Shown: positions 22,450 through 35,142 of the stretch, one piece after another
How the letters are laid out: every line of letters starts with the position of its first letter
How positions within the stretch are numbered: the stretch's first letter is position 1
Source: Adiantum capillus-veneris
Lineage: Eukaryota > Streptophyta > Polypodiopsida > Polypodiales > Pteridaceae
Assembly: GCA_014529385.2 (NCBI GenBank)
Contig: CM043967.1
Coordinates: 81,354,278 to 81,418,277, forward strand
DNA length: 64,000 bases
Direction: 5' to 3'
Program-made: the position numbers and the translations under genes
The notes under the pieces: model-generated
What the model saw: the letters and a program-made list of their open reading frames with translations, nothing else
Databases searched by the model: none
What the model was told of the DNA's origin: nothing

Positions 22450-23655
22450 CTTGGAGAAGCCGTTTTGAAGCTCGATGAAATTTTGAGGTGCGTTTTGAAT
22501 GCCTTTTGGAAGATTGAATATTGCTCAATGGTGGCCTTGAAACCCTTTTGGCTTTGCTGAAACTCGGTGGGAGTAGAATTCAAATTCTTGCTCCTGTGGA
22601 GGTATGACAGGCCGCTAATAAGCCAACTTGGGGTCCTTTATGAGCTCTATGGAGCAAATACCATGAGGTGGGAGCACTCCCTTGTGAGGAGATTCGCTCT
22701 TGGGGTTTCAGATTTGCATGGCGTGGGAAGGGGGGCTTTTATGGGCTGGGCAGCTCGGGCAGGCGAGGTAGGTGGGCAGGGCCTTTGGGCATGTGGGGTC
22801 AGGCCGGGTAGGTGCAGGCAGGTTCTCGAGCATGCGGGGGCAGCTCGCATAGGCTACAACTGGTCGGATGGGTTTTAAGCGCGTCGATTGTCATCCGATT
22901 GGTTGGCAAAGTAGTAAGCAAGGCCCTCGAGCGGCATGCGCAAGGCAAGGCAGCTAGCCACAGTCCAACAAACGGACCCGAGAAAGAAATTGAAAGCAAT
23001 TTTTCACCAAGCCGAGGTCTCCCGAATGGGCACCCGGTTATTTTGTGTATAGCCTCTCAAACTATGGTCAATATCCCTAAGAATAGGGTGTTCCCACCTC
23101 GACTTGGGCCAGCTTTCGGGATATTTAAGGACTCCTTTTCAACAAGGGATTGGTGAGCATTGAATGCTCCTTTAGGTTTACACACATTCACACACACACA
23201 CACACACACACACCTCTATTTTTAGCCTTTTGAGCGGAATTTCTACAGAAATCTTAAAGCTTATTGATGTTGAAAAATTAATTGGGCAATTAATCGTGCA
23301 TATAAAACTTGAATATACCGAGTAGACAATCGTCGGGAAGCTCTTGAGACGATGGCTTCACACATGCACAAATTACACTAGCCAATCATGGATTCAATGA
23401 GATTTATGGTGCGATTGAGTAGGATGAAATGAGCAAGATAAGAAAGGAAATTGAACACACAATCAATGTTAAAAGCAAGTTTCACCTCTCCTAATTGCCA
23501 AAGGGTAGTGGAGCATGCTCTTGCCCAAGTGACAATTAGGGATTATGATTATTAAGCTAATGCAAACGAAGCTTAGGGAATGATAAATTAAAGAGTGCTA
23601 ATCAGTAGCACACAAATGCATAACAAACAATCCTAGCTAGCAAACCATGACAATA
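22450..23655. other. Copia-2 leader or secondary insertion, no supported gene
   Basis: Between the gag remnant and the primer-binding site lies 1.2 kb. Its middle (about 22700-22950) is noticeably richer in GC than its neighbours, and a (CA)n tract lies at 23191-23212. Open frames on both strands have no recognisable similarity. Confidence 0.45.
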
Positions 23656-23665
23656 TGATACCACT

Positions 23666-23972
23666 TGATGGGAATGGGATCGTGTTAGCTAGGGTGGATG
23701 AAAGAGAAACATAGTGCAAGTGTGTGAGTGTGTGTAAGCAAGATTATCACTCAAGTGAATTAGGTTCCAAGATAGATTATCTTCGACTCACAAACACGAT
23801 CTTGAGTATTGACTTAGCTTAGCAGAGGCTCACTATAGACAAGCATGTAGTGCAAACTTGAACTGTGTTGTGTATTCATGAAAGTGAGCTTTAAGAAGAC
23901 TCCATTACATATGGGATAATTCCCCCTCTTCCCTCCTTCACTCAGACTTTAGGGAAAAACCCACACTTTACA
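23666..23972 (-). repeat. Copia-2 right LTR
   Basis: 307-bp partner of 20633-20953, followed by the target duplication AGATT. Confidence 0.93.
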
Positions 23973-24739
23973 AGATTGTGCACCATAGAGCCCTCTAGAA
24001 GCTTGAAATTGTGTTTAGAACTGAGTCTTCGAGAAAGATGACAAATAAAAATGACACTACTTTTGGCCTACCTAGTATATACACACTTGGGCCCCATAAC
24101 TCAATTTCTCTAATACCTCTCAATTGGTCATGAATTACATGTTTCTTCCAAAAAAAAATCATTTGGACTCCGTTTGCTCACTTTCTAGAGATTTTGCAAA
24201 AATCAAGCACTGTGGACTTAGTTTGGGCTTCACGTCATGATAGTTAGAATTGAACAAAATTTGACATGGTTCATCATGGCTCTTGATCATGATCATAACT
24301 TTTATTCCTCAATCTAAGATTGTTTTCTATTTATTTATTATTTTCAATCTTTTTATTAGAAAAAATAAAACAAAATTACAAGTCCAAACAAAAAAATTGA
24401 AATCCAAGCCAATAATAAAAAAAACACATGGAAATACAAATCTTGACCATATTCTGTGAATTGCTCCATCATAGTTGGTTTTTGGCCAAAAACACACAAA
24501 ACAAGCAAAAATTGCAAAGTTTTTGACTTTTTAAACACTATGTATACACACTTGGGGGTTATTATATTGCAAGCTCCCCAGTCTCTATATTTAGAAGATA
24601 ATTCCAAGCCGATTTTGAAAAAAAAATCACACATTGACATGTAAACACTTGATTAACTCTTGAAACATTGCCCTTTTTATAGCAATTTTCATGTGGTTGG
24701 GTCCGCATTCATAATGCCTCCCCTCTTCCTAGTTGGAGT

Positions 24740-25400
24740 CCCCCGGGACGACTACGTGTAGTCTGGGTAGTGCCATGCCTGGGTTGAAAATTTGTATCCA
24801 TGCATAGTCTGAATTGGTTCTACCATGCTTGTGTGTCAATGCATTGCAAAACATTATGCAGTGAAAGAGAAGGATCAAGTGAATTGCTCAAGGATTTTTT
24901 TATGTCAAGGCTTGTTTCTTGTCAAAGTAGGAGATTACTACAAAGAGAACAAAGGGGACACAACTCTTCCTATGGAGTATAACAATGTAAAAACCATGGT
25001 AGTACTCAATAGTGGGGCTGGCATATGATGTAGACTATGTGCTAGAACCTTTCCCTGAACTTCTTTTCCACTTGAATGGACTTAAACAATGGAAACCATG
25101 GATGTTTGTGTCAACGAGTCCACACACATATTATTTTTTAATGAAGAGGGCTATGAAATTGTTCCTACCCAAGTGGTAACCATTGTGCAACTTGACAATC
25201 AACAAGCTTTCTCTGACCATTACTATGATGCTACAAATGAGCTAGAAAAGAAAACAATGACCACATAAGAGTCGGACTCCAAAAAGATCATATAGGGAAA
25301 ATGTCTATTATGGAAAGTCATGGAAAAATAGAGGAAATGAATTAGTGATTATACATGGGGGAAAGGTGTTGCTCATATACTAGCTTGGGAGCCCTTAAGT
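24740..25400 (+). pseudogene. Decayed Ty3-like gag/protease fragment
   Basis: The plus frame near 24985-25027 reads 'VKTMVVLNSGAGI', which resembles a retropepsin active site with D changed to N. The following 25090-25350 aligns with 725-1000, where the related reverse transcriptase remnant lies downstream. No reverse transcriptase was seen after this copy. Confidence 0.5.
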
Positions 25401-26560
25401 ACCCCCTCAGTAAATTGTCCTACCCAAGACTTTGACGAATAAATAAAATAAACACCTAAAGCCAAAATAAATATTGGGATCACATTGGGCCACTCACTTG
25501 AGATGCTATAACTCCCCTCTCTATAGATCATATGAGCATATGTAGGAAGACGAAGTCGATGAAGAAGCTACCATGGACACCCCAAAAATAGGTTCCTATT
25601 GGATATACCTCAATTACGCTACCACCAACTTCCTACCTTAGAATAATGCTAGCTTGAGCACCATTTTCCTCATATAAAATTGAGTTGTAGAGCACAATAC
25701 GTTCAAGAAACCCCATTAGTGAACTGTGGACACATCACGTCCAAAATTTCCTAGACAATGAACTTTTAAACACATTCTATCCATAATCTAACTAACAACA
25801 ATATATAGTGCTTTTATATGTTGCATTGGTTCCTTGCCAGATGCATGTGCCTTAAACTTCGAGGAATGGGTTCAAACACCGATAACTTGAACACCAACAC
25901 ATGGATCCAAATCATTTGTAGGGAGCATTGTTTGCCCCTCTCTGTCGCTCACAAACCTCTCCTTGGGTGAAGCTAGTTGTGGAAACTGTCACTTGACTAG
26001 AAATTTGGCATTGTGGCCACTGTAGTCGCCACCACGTGTGCCATGCCGATCTCCCTTGTCAACTCTTTATCACACTATCTCTATCAATCGTGTATGTGTA
26101 TTTGTCCTCTTGCAAGCTCCTACATTTTCCTTTGGCTGCACATTCCTAAGACAAACAAACAATCATCACCTCCCTTGAGGACTATAATTGTGCTGAGGCA
26201 ATTAACTTAGTATTAGCCGATCCACTTTTCATAGCCTTTAGTTGGGGTTGATCATTGGCACTTGAGCAAGGGCCAAGGAAGGCATCTTGTGAATACAAGC
26301 CTCAGCAAGCCAAGTTTTATTCTTATCAAGCCTAGACTTCCACATCACACTCCAAAAGATCTTCAAAGGTTGTCCTCAAGCAGTATGAAAAGAGGGTTCT
26401 ATAGGGCATTCCCAAACTTGGGCACCAACCTCCAAGCCTCCTTGGGCTCTAGCATTTAAAAACTCTATCACAGCCTAGGGAAGGAAACAAGATATTGACA
26501 TTTCAAGATGAAAGAAAAAACTTTGCACATGCATCCAAAGCATCCTTACCTCATGTTGAT
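25400..26560. other. No supported gene
   Basis: Low-GC sequence with chance frames only; no element ends could be assigned. Confidence 0.45.
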
Positions 26561-26562
26561 GT

Positions 26563-26686
26563 CGTTTCAAAATTCTCATTGAATATGGAGATGGCACGAG
26601 TTCTCTAGAGCCTTAGTGGACATAGCATATCAAAATGCTATCATAAAGTGCTAAGTACTGAGTGATAGGGTGAGAATTTTGAAACG
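26563..26686. repeat. 124-bp hairpin with perfect 16-bp terminal inverted repeats
   Basis: 'cgtttcaaaattctca' at 26563-26578 is the exact reverse complement of 26671-26686. The loop contains a second small palindrome, 'atagcatatcaaaatgctat'. It could be a tiny MITE or a structured RNA. I saw no clear target duplication. Confidence 0.7.
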
Positions 26687-26978
26687 CCATGGTCAATGAG
26701 TGTTTACTTTATTCCGTTTCAAAAAGCACTTCAAACACTACCAATGGATAACTCCTTGCACATATATTTTAGAAAGTTGTCGATGTTGACCTTTTTGTTT
26801 TCATTTTGGGATGCTCCAAGAAGAGCTACCAAATGGTCCACATGGCTAGCCTTTCCATTGCCACCTTCAACAAATCCAGCCAATTATCCTTGTCTTCTCA
26901 ACGGTGCAAGTTCCCTCCACTTTGATACCATGTCAAAGTTAATGATGTGGAAGCATAGAGAAATGGGAATAGTAAGAG

Positions 26979-27562
26979 AGATAGATAGATAGATTTTATT
27001 ATCATCCTCGGAGGTCAAATATTACCTATGGGACCAAAGCTGCATGTGATGTAGTATGTGTCTGGCTGATGAGTGACTCTCAATGCTCCAAAATTGTGGT
27101 GATGAGAGTTGCAATGGACAACCCACATTATGGCTGGGAGAGGAAAGTGTGTAGGTCTAAGTCATGGCTAAACATTTGAGAGAATCAAGTTCGGATGTGA
27201 TCAAAAGCTAATCACTCTAGTAGTGTGCGGTACTTAGACTCTTGAACTTGCAGGGAGCATAATGTGCACAATTGATTTCACTCTTCTCCATTGCTCCAAC
27301 GCCTTGTCTCACATCGAAGGAAATGGGAGCTAAGCCGAATGGCTGCGATAGTGCGTATCACTGACAAGGGGATAGGCTCAAGCATGTAACTGTGAGTACG
27401 GTTTTCTCTTTCAGCGAAGAACATCGTTTTGTAGTTGGGGGCAATATGGGTGGTGTAATGTATGAAGCGTGACCCACCGGATTTCTCTCAAGCTGTAATA
27501 CATTGGTGTTGTAGAAAAGCTTCATTCACTTGGGAGTCAATTGAAGCATCATGTAGCAAGTA
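26979..27562 (-). mobile_element. 5'-truncated LINE copy
   Basis: Nearly collinear with 53553-54150 of the full LINE. The 3' end carries the same (GATA)n tail on the plus strand (26979-26993) next to 'ttttattatc.tcctcggaggtc'. Similarity stops after 'catgtagcaagtataat' at about 27562, the usual result of incomplete reverse transcription. It covers only the C-terminus of ORF2, including the cysteine-rich segment. Confidence 0.9.
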
Positions 27563-28655
27563 TAATACAAACATCTTTTGGAGGGGGGACCACGACTCCA
27601 AGAAAATCCAATCTTCATCAAGTTTGTCAATCTTAATTGTGGTATTCTCTTTGAATTGTGTGCATGATTTTAATGTTTTTATGTGTAATTGTCATGGGAA
27701 CAGAATAATAGAAATAGAGAAAGAGATCTTTGTAATTGATGGATTTTTGCAGAGTTTTGATACAACAGAGGAGCAATAAAATATATGGGCACACTCCGTT
27801 GTATGGAGCTCGAACCTCCCGACCACCCCCAAGCTTCAGTCCGCTTGCATGCAGTGTCTCGCTCGCACTCACAAAAGAGGAGATCTGTGTATGATCCCCA
27901 AAATGCACCACTTGTCTTTCTTTTCCTCCTTTTCCTCGAAAAGCATGCGACCTCTCAAAATAGCCGGTTTTCTATTTTTGGCGTTCGGTCGACTCGACTT
28001 TCGCACCAAGTATACCTTGCGAGAATAAGATAAGAACGTGATCGCGAAGCGATCCGTAAAGGTTAGATTTTTGAAATTGTCCTAAAACTTTCAGCTGTCT
28101 TCAACCAAACATCACTCCCAAATGGAGCCAAAATAGCCCAAGTCTGTCTCACACAATCTTGTTGCTCTCGTTGTGCTCTTCGACGACTATGTGATGGAAA
28201 ATTTCCATAGCCTGCTCTGATTTGCTAAAAAACAATCTGCAAAACAACATTTTCTACAAAAACAATGCAAAAACAGAAAATCTCACTTTTTTCTTAATCT
28301 TTGGCCCTCAACGAGCATCAAAACATCAGAATATCTAAAGACTCCGAGAAACAAAGTTGTTTCTTATAACACAGGCTTCAATCGCTTCATGCATCACTTT
28401 TCCAAAATCCCACATTAACACCTTCAAAAATGACCCAGAAAGTGCCTTCCGGATCAAAAAATTTTATTGGACCAAAACAATCCACACATCCTTCTACACA
28501 ATGGACCAACTTTAAAATGACCAAAACTTCCTAGAAAAACAAAATTTATTGCCAAAACACTTCAAAATCAAGTCCTGTTACAGTAATTGTGTAAAGAAAT
28601 CAGCTTGGCACAACTTATCATATGTTAAAGTTCCGTTGAATCTAAAGAAAACTCT
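27563..28655. other. No supported gene
   Basis: No domain or element boundary was recognised. The short frames at 27633-28033 have no similarity that I can name. Confidence 0.45.
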
Positions 28656-28659
28656 CTTT

Positions 28660-28979
28660 TCATGTTAAAGTTCTGTTGAATCTAAAGAAAGAATTAGATT
28701 CTCTCACAACATGAATGTCATGCGGGTATCCTATAATGACTTGCACTACTCCATGATGCATCATGCTAGTGTCAATCATTGCACGACCGACAATCCCAAC
28801 TACAGATACTCCCATTGTAGGTGCTATATCGGGTCTTGACACTAAGAGGTTATATGAGATAGTCTCAAAGGCTGATGATATACGTGTAATCTCTACTAGC
28901 ATATAAGTGGAAATCGCATCAGCGATATCCTTGACTGCTATCTCAACCCTCACTGAATCATCACCGAGACTAGTCACAT
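28660..28979 (-). repeat. Unclassified repeat family, copy B second half
   Basis: This minus frame of about 105 codons contains 'DTSMMHHGV' and 'SRPDIAPTMGVS', matching 2740-2840 of copy A. It is the continuation of the half at 40558-40800; element E2 lies between the two. Confidence 0.6.
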
Positions 28980-30810
28980 TAGAGAGGGGGAATGGGGAAC
29001 ACGCCCAACACCCAAAGGAAGCTTCCTCCTATAGCTCAGGGCATACAAAGCACCCCAATCCACTCAGTGAGCACCTTTGACTCACAAAATTCTCGATGTT
29101 GCACACACGACCAACCACAACTCGACGCACTCGTGCTCGAACAGACCATCAATCAATCTGCAATTTACCATCGACCCTTGCACACAAACACCACACTCTC
29201 TCTCACTCTCTCTTTGCACACACACTCATTGGGGGGGCGCACACGCCATCACACACCCTGTACCACATGCAACAAAGCAGAGAAGGAGAAGGGGAGAAGT
29301 AAGCATGACAAAAACGACCATTTTCAATGGGGGAACATCATTTTCTGCTAAAAAAAAGCACCATAGCTACACTTGGCTTCACAAAATACATAGGGGGAGG
29401 CACCCTCTCGGCCCTCTATAGACAACCACTCCTTGTTGGATCTTTCCCTCAAGGTACACACCCTCTTGCCGGGAGAAAAAGCAACAAAAACGTCCCAAAA
29501 GCCCCTCTTATAGGGAGGGAGCATCCATTTTTGACATTATTCTCCATTTGATGACACTTGGCGACATGCTTGCATGGTCTCTCTCTTACTACGGGAACCG
29601 CCCCTCCTCCCTAGGAATAACGACCTCGCTAATGGGGGGCGGGGGGTTGACTTTTGATTTCAAAAGGGGACCCCTAACGGGCGCAGTGTAGGAACAGCCC
29701 CTATCGGGCGTGATGCCACATCATCACTGTCGCGAGCTGCCGGACAGCACAAGGGGCACCACAGGCCACGGCTATCGGCTTCGTCACTGCCAAAAACCGA
29801 GTGCGCCACCACAACAGTGACGCACTAGGCCCGCCGTTGCTGAGCACTACTCTCACATGCTCTTCAATGGGGCCCCACCCCAGGTCCTATACCGTAGAGG
29901 CCGCCCTGCGTATACGGTATTAAACCATGCCACATGGCGTTCTTGTGTTCAATGCACCCTTAGGGATCTATATATTTCACCCAAAAAACCCATTTGAAAT
30001 GGCTTTTTCCCCACCTTTTGAATGCCTACCATATCTTGCTCAGTAGCCCAATGACCGGAGTAAAAATTCCACCGAACTGTCTTGGTCCTCGGCTTTAATT
30101 CCCCTTGTGCTCGCCGAACTTCAACTTTCCCGGGCCCGCAATCCAAGGCGACCAAAATTTAAAAAAATCATCTACAAACACTTCCCCTTCAACTACTCCA
30201 GGCTTCCCCAGGCCATAACTCGACGCTCGAAACTCAGAATCACAAGCCGTTACTTGTTCTTGACTCCACTCGATATGATCTATCTGCTTGAACCCTGTCG
30301 AGGCCTAAAAACCACAAGATGGCCTGATTGCCCATGCGGTTAGGGGTGGACTCAAACCTGGCCCCCGCCAAAACTTCAACTAATCATAACGTGCTATTCA
30401 GAGCTCCAATCTGCAACCCGAGAAGATAGGCATGCTCCATAATTTGAGTTCTACACATGCATCCACTAACATCAGCCTGAACAACGTGTCCCCAACTACC
30501 TTGTCCGTCGGGGATCTGCAACACCTTTTAACTTTGAACTTCAGTATCTTGAGCATCGGGGCTCCGTTTGACAAGCCGTCTTGACCGGCTTCTAGCGCAC
30601 ACTAAACACTACATTCTAGAGCACTGCCTAAGCACTTCAGGAACCTTCATCTGCTATCCCATTTGGGCCCATATTGAAGCTTTTTTGGCCTAAAGAACCT
30701 CTTTAGACATACATTCTCACTACCCTTTGGCTGCCTAGGACCTTGGTACCTACCCTAGCCTTCTGCACTGCACCTGCCTGCAACCTTTTCTTGGCATAGA
30801 CCACTTTCCA
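28980..30810 (-). repeat. E2 left LTR
   Basis: Collinear with 38715-40557. Short open frames in the two LTRs, such as the ones beginning 'MGNTPNTQRKLPP', are duplicated copies of LTR sequence. I do not annotate them as genes. Confidence 0.88.
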
Positions 30811-31340
30811 TCTTTGATCAACTTTGGTGCACCATCATTGCCCACCCCCTTGTTGAAAATTTATGTTCAACCACACATAGACTTACTGCACTTAAAAAAA
30901 AACTCTCTGCACACCACAGAACCACCTAGCATATGTACAATAACTGGCATTTTCCACCAGCGCCTTTGCTCATGTGGGTTTCCCAACCCCCTACTTTACC
31001 TGTCCTCATCCACCTGGGTCAAACACCTTGCAGTGGTCTCTTCCGTCCATCTGTAACACTCTTGCAAAGTGCCACAGCAAGGCACATATCCAACTGCATA
31101 TCCAAACTGCCAGCAGTATACCTCCACCACTCTAAGCGCTTATTGACAAACTGTCGACTCATAAAAAAGCACCTCCAAGAACATCAAATAGAGCACCATC
31201 GTTCTCACCATTCTGCTCAACCAACACTCTTGACATGCCTGACCCACCCTCCCATCCATGTAAAGCAAGATCCTCATCTAACAGATCTTGCACCACCTGC
31301 TCAACGATCCACAACACACCTGCTTTGATCACCATTCCTT

Positions 31341-31901
31341 TCAACCACCACTCACAAATCCCTTGGAAAGCTTGAACACCACCTTGGAATCCATATCACC
31401 TGTCATAGAGTGCACCGACTGCATAGGAAGCTCCTCTATATTCGACTCCACACTGTCCTTCTCACCTGTCATGCACGCAATTCTAGCATCGTCAAGCTCC
31501 TCCTCGTCTACTGGCTCTTCAAGGTTAATAAGCACCACCTGCTTGTCCGTTGCAATCACTTGATCTTCGAGTACCTTCTTTATCGCTGCATCATGCTCCG
31601 TCACCATAGCCAAGGCTTCCCTATCTCTTTTGGCAAAGCTCTGCACTTGTTGCACCATTATGGTGCATTCCACAGCTACCTTCACCAACATGTCCATTAG
31701 CAAGGCACCACACTTCGCTTTTACCTCCTCATCATCACTTGTAGGCCTGGGCCGTTCCACTTGGTTTCCACTAGGCATCTCGGCTTGCACTTCATGCTGC
31801 TCCTTGCACACATTCACTACCTCTCTACTCACATTCAAGAGATCGAACTCATCATACCTGGATTGAGACGACTCGGTTTCCCAGCTCGTGTCTGAATCCA
31901 T
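31341..31901 (-). pseudogene. E2 acidic frame downstream of gag
   Basis: An open minus-strand frame of 186 codons, rich in Glu and Asp, with 'VEVECTIMVQQVQSFAKRD'-like heptad spacing that suggests a coiled coil. It lies between the E3 insertion and the left LTR, so it is the 3' part of E2. It carries no zinc knuckle or protease signature. Its function is unknown. Confidence 0.5.
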
Positions 31902-32159
31902 AGAGCTACTATCACTCGACGCAATCTCCTCCTCTATTTCAAGCTCAGGATCTCCTCCAGCTTCACTCCTTCGACCTCGTCTAGAAACCGCACTCTTTGG
32001 TCTCTACCGCACTTCAATGGAGCTTCAATAGCAGCACTCGAACTTGGCAGCACATCCTTTGTCCACTTTGGAACCACCTACACTTCCTCCACAATTGGAA
32101 CCGCTCTAGCTGGTATCTTTGGCATAGGAACCACTCTGTCTCTCCATAGCCAAAGAACC

Positions 32160-32312
32160 TGTTAGACAAGGGGAACTAGAACCTAAGATTCCACCACCCA
32201 ACCACCCACTATATAGAATAGTCCCGGGCCCTTTTCCCTAGTTGGACTCCCTTTCCACATTGCCTAGCCTGGCCTTGCCCTTGTCTAGTCCGGCCTTGCC
32301 GGTTTCGTGATA
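32160..32312 (-). repeat. E3 left LTR
   Basis: 153 bp; preceded by GAACC. Its end 'gtgata' differs from the partner's 'ctgaca', so the LTRs have diverged visibly. Confidence 0.9.
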
Positions 32313-32323
32313 TTATTCCCCCC

Positions 32324-32530
32324 TTAAGAAGAGTTTTCATCCTCGAAAACAAAAGTGGGGAACTTCTTCTTAAGAGCACTAATGTTTTCCCAAGTGGCAC
32401 CTTCCTTAGGTCGGTCTTTCCACTTGATTAAAGCTTGTTGACGTACATGATGACGTGTACGCAGCTCATGATAATCGAGAACACGTTCAGGTTCATGCGG
32501 TAAGATACGAGGTTCAATGAAATCAACCAA
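32324..32530 (-). pseudogene. E3 chromodomain
   Basis: The minus frame reads 'EPERVLDYHELRTRHHVRQQ' then 'ALIKWKDRPKEGATWE'. The LIKW...ATWE pattern is the chromodomain found at the integrase C-terminus of chromoviruses, where it is thought to guide integration to particular chromatin. The stop lies 11 bp from the left LTR, as expected for the last domain of pol. It is linked to the integrase at 32677-33072 through a frameshifted stretch that still reads 'LLPSHSRIHPVFHVS'. Confidence 0.85.
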
Positions 32531-32676
32531 AATCTATTTGTCAATGACATTGTCATCCCCATGTAACTACTTATGTAACGGCTTACATGAAACACCGGAT
32601 GAATACGAGAATGTGAAGGTAGCAATAATTTGTAGGCACGATCACCTACTCGCTTGAGTATTTTGAAAGGGCCACA

Positions 32677-33818
32677 TTATTGGGGAGATAATCTAGGTGT
32701 TGGCCCAGTTTTCAGACTTTCTGAATGTTCTAGCACACGTAAAAATACTTCCTCCCCTTCCTCGAAGGTAACTTGCCGACGTTTCTCATCAGCATATTTC
32801 TTATACCGATCCTGTGCTTGTCGAACATTTTGACGAGCGAGTTTCAGCATATCCATGTGGTCTTGGAGAAAATCCTTAACATGTTGGAGTTTTTCGGTTG
32901 CCAACCCTATCGTAACTAGTGACCTAGGTTGAAACCCATACATGAGCATGAAAGGACTAAATCCAGTTCTGACATGCTTAGCACTGTTGTAGGCAAACTC
33001 GAGAATAGGTAAGTATTCTTCCCAGTCTGACTGTTTTTTGCTGACGTATGTTCTTAGCATATCCTCTAGCACCTAGTTAACTCGTTCAGTCTGACCATCT
33101 ATTTCTGGATGATTGGTTGTACTGAGGTTCAATTGTGTACCCAATTGTTTAAACACAGCTCTCCAAAAGTGACTTTTAAACTTGGGACAAACCATACAAT
33201 TTGTATAGATTGTCCACAAATAATTTGGCTAGTTCTTGTGTCTTAACCACCCATTGATTTGATTGGAATAAATTGACATAGTTTAGTCAATCGGTCTACG
33301 ATCACCCATACCAAGTCATGACCTCGTACAGTGGTTGGTAAACCCACAATAAAGTCTAGAGAGATGCTTTCCCATTTTCCATTGGGAATCTCCAAAGGAT
33401 GTAAGATTCCTCTTGCTTTCCGATGCTCTTCTTTGTTAACTTGACATTTTTGGCAATGCAAGACATAATCTTGAACAAAGCCATGTACACCTGGCCAGTA
33501 AAACTGTCGTCGTACGAGCGTATAAGTTTTTCTAATACCCGGGTGCCCTGCACTTGGACTGTCATGACATTCATAAAGAATTTGGCACCGAATGTCTGTG
33601 TCCGTCGCTACACAAACTCTCCCCTTATGGAGTAGGTACCCATTGTCAATGGTGAAATGCCTATATCGCTGTAGTTCATCACTTGATAGAGGAGAACTAG
33701 GTGTGGAGGTTAACGTTACACTACCATCATTGGAGTGAGAAGGATACCTCATTTGAACATGGATCCACACTTTGGAATATGCTTCATAATGCTCATTTTT
33801 GCCTTTGAGAGAATCCAA
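32677..33818 (-). pseudogene. E3 integrase
   Basis: The block at 33243-33818 contains the HHCC zinc domain ('AGHPGIRKTYTLVRRQFYWP', then 'HCQKCQVNK') and the first core aspartate in 'SISLDFIVGLP'. The segment at 33075-33240 is damaged, but 'NHPEIDGQTERVN' retains the catalytic Glu position. The block at 32677-33072 is the C-terminal part ('YVSKKQSDWEEYLPILEFAY'). The frame changes between blocks, so no functional enzyme can be made. Confidence 0.88.
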
Positions 33819-33825
33819 AAATTCA

Positions 33826-34220
33826 CTACAAAGTTCGGTGAATAAGAGAGAATTGATCTCCGGACATACGACTTAGAGCGTCAGCCACCACATTGTATCG
33901 ATGTTTACGATACCTTAGCTTGGCGTCATATTCCTGAAGAATCTCGGCCCACCTAGCTTTCCGACCCTTCAAATCCGTTTGTTGTGTAAACCATTTGATA
34001 CTTTCATGGTCAAACACAATCTAACTTGACCACCATACAGATAATTTCGCCATGCTTTTAAGGCAGACACTATTGCATAGAGTTCGCACTCATAAGCAGA
34101 GTAGTTCTGCTGAGCTGCATCAAGCTTCTTGCTTTCAAATGAAATTGGTCGTCCGTCTTGTAACAGGACTGCTCCAATAGCACGATCACTGGCATCCGTT
34201 TCCAAAATGAATGGTTTCAA
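33826..34220 (-). pseudogene. E3 RNase H
   Basis: 'FILETDASDRAIGAVLLQDG' followed by 'FESKKLDAAQQNYSAYECEL' carries the Ty3 RNase H catalytic positions. After a frameshift near 34020 come 'FDHESIKWFTQQTDLKGRKA' and 'VVADALSR', the usual end of the domain. Confidence 0.88.
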
Positions 34221-35139
34221 AGGATCTACAATATTTATTATGGGAGATATAGCTAATGCATCCTTGAGTGTATCGAAACTGTGCTATTGAGCGGATCCCC
34301 ACTGAAAATCTTTGACTTTTGTCTTTTAGTTGATCCGTCATGGGAACAACAATATTAGAATAGTTTTTAACGAACCTTCTGTAAAAACCTGCAAATCCCA
34401 AAAAAAAATGTAACTCTTCTAGATTTTTAGGAGAAGGCCCTTTCCGGATGGTATCCAGTTTGGATTGATCCATATATAACCCATTAGCTGAAATAACATG
34501 CCCTAAGTAGTGAATTTCGTCTTTTAGAAAATCACACTTAGATTCCTTGGCATATAATTTGTTTGTTCGTAACAACTCAAACACCTGCTTGAGATGTTGT
34601 AAGTGTTCGTATTCAGAAGCACTGTAGACTAGAATGTCATCAAGGAAAACAATAACAAGTTGGCCCAAGTACGGCTTCAAGACACTATCCATAAGTGTCA
34701 TGAATAATGTGGGTGCATTGGTTAACCCAAAAGGCATCACCAAGAACTCGTAGTGTCCAAACCGTGTTTGGAATGCAGTTTTGGGTATATCAGCAAGTCG
34801 AATACAAACTTGGTGACATCCTGACCGCGAGTCTATTTTTGTAAAAATTCAAGCATGAGTGAGTTTATCAAACAATTCATCTACTCCGGGCAATGGGTAT
34901 TTGTTCTTAACCGTAACCGCATTTAAGCCATGGTAGTTTACGCACATGCGCATACTGTCGTCTTTTTTCTTCACTAATAGGATAATAGAGGCCCATGGTG
35001 AAGAAGTCAGCCGTATACACCCTCTGCTAAGGTAGTCAGCAAGCTGACCTTCCACCTCAGCAGCTTCAGAATAACTCATACGGTAAGGCGGTTTATTGAC
35101 AGGTTTACAGCCTGCAGCCATGTTGATGCTATGTTGCAC
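34186..35139 (-). pseudogene. E3 reverse transcriptase
   Basis: In one frame from 35139: '[20 protein letters not shown]', '[20 protein letters not shown]', '[11 protein letters not shown]', a TGA at 34849-34851, then 'FTKIDSRSGCHQ', 'VMPFGLTNAPTLFMTLM', and the catalytic 'FLDDILVYS' near 34630. 'GFAGFYRRFVKNYS' near 34360 ends the domain before a frameshift near 34310. Apart from the stop and the frameshift the domain is well preserved. Confidence 0.92.
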
Positions 35140-35142
35140 CGA

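Larger units (their letters stand above)
20633..23972 (-). mobile_element. Copia-2: Ty1/copia element with intact ends but only gag remnants
   Basis: The LTRs 20633-20953 and 23666-23972 both start TGATGGGAATGGGATC and end CACACTTTACA. The 5-bp target duplication AGATT is perfect (20628-20632 and 23973-23977). On the minus strand, TGGTATCA (plus 23656-23663, 'tgatacca') matches the primer-binding site for initiator tRNA-Met, and a purine tract adjoins the left LTR. The interior contains only gag pieces, so integrase, reverse transcriptase and RNase H have been deleted or never existed in this copy. Confidence 0.93.

Noticed and set aside
22567-23156. GC-rich plus-strand frames of about 100 codons
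   Set aside because: Opposite strand to Copia-2, in its leader, with overlapping frames on both strands; no similarity seen.
28992-29551. Plus-strand frames starting 'MGNTPNTQ..' here and again at 38727-39461
   Set aside because: They are the same LTR sequence twice, on the strand opposite to the element, with frames that differ between copies.
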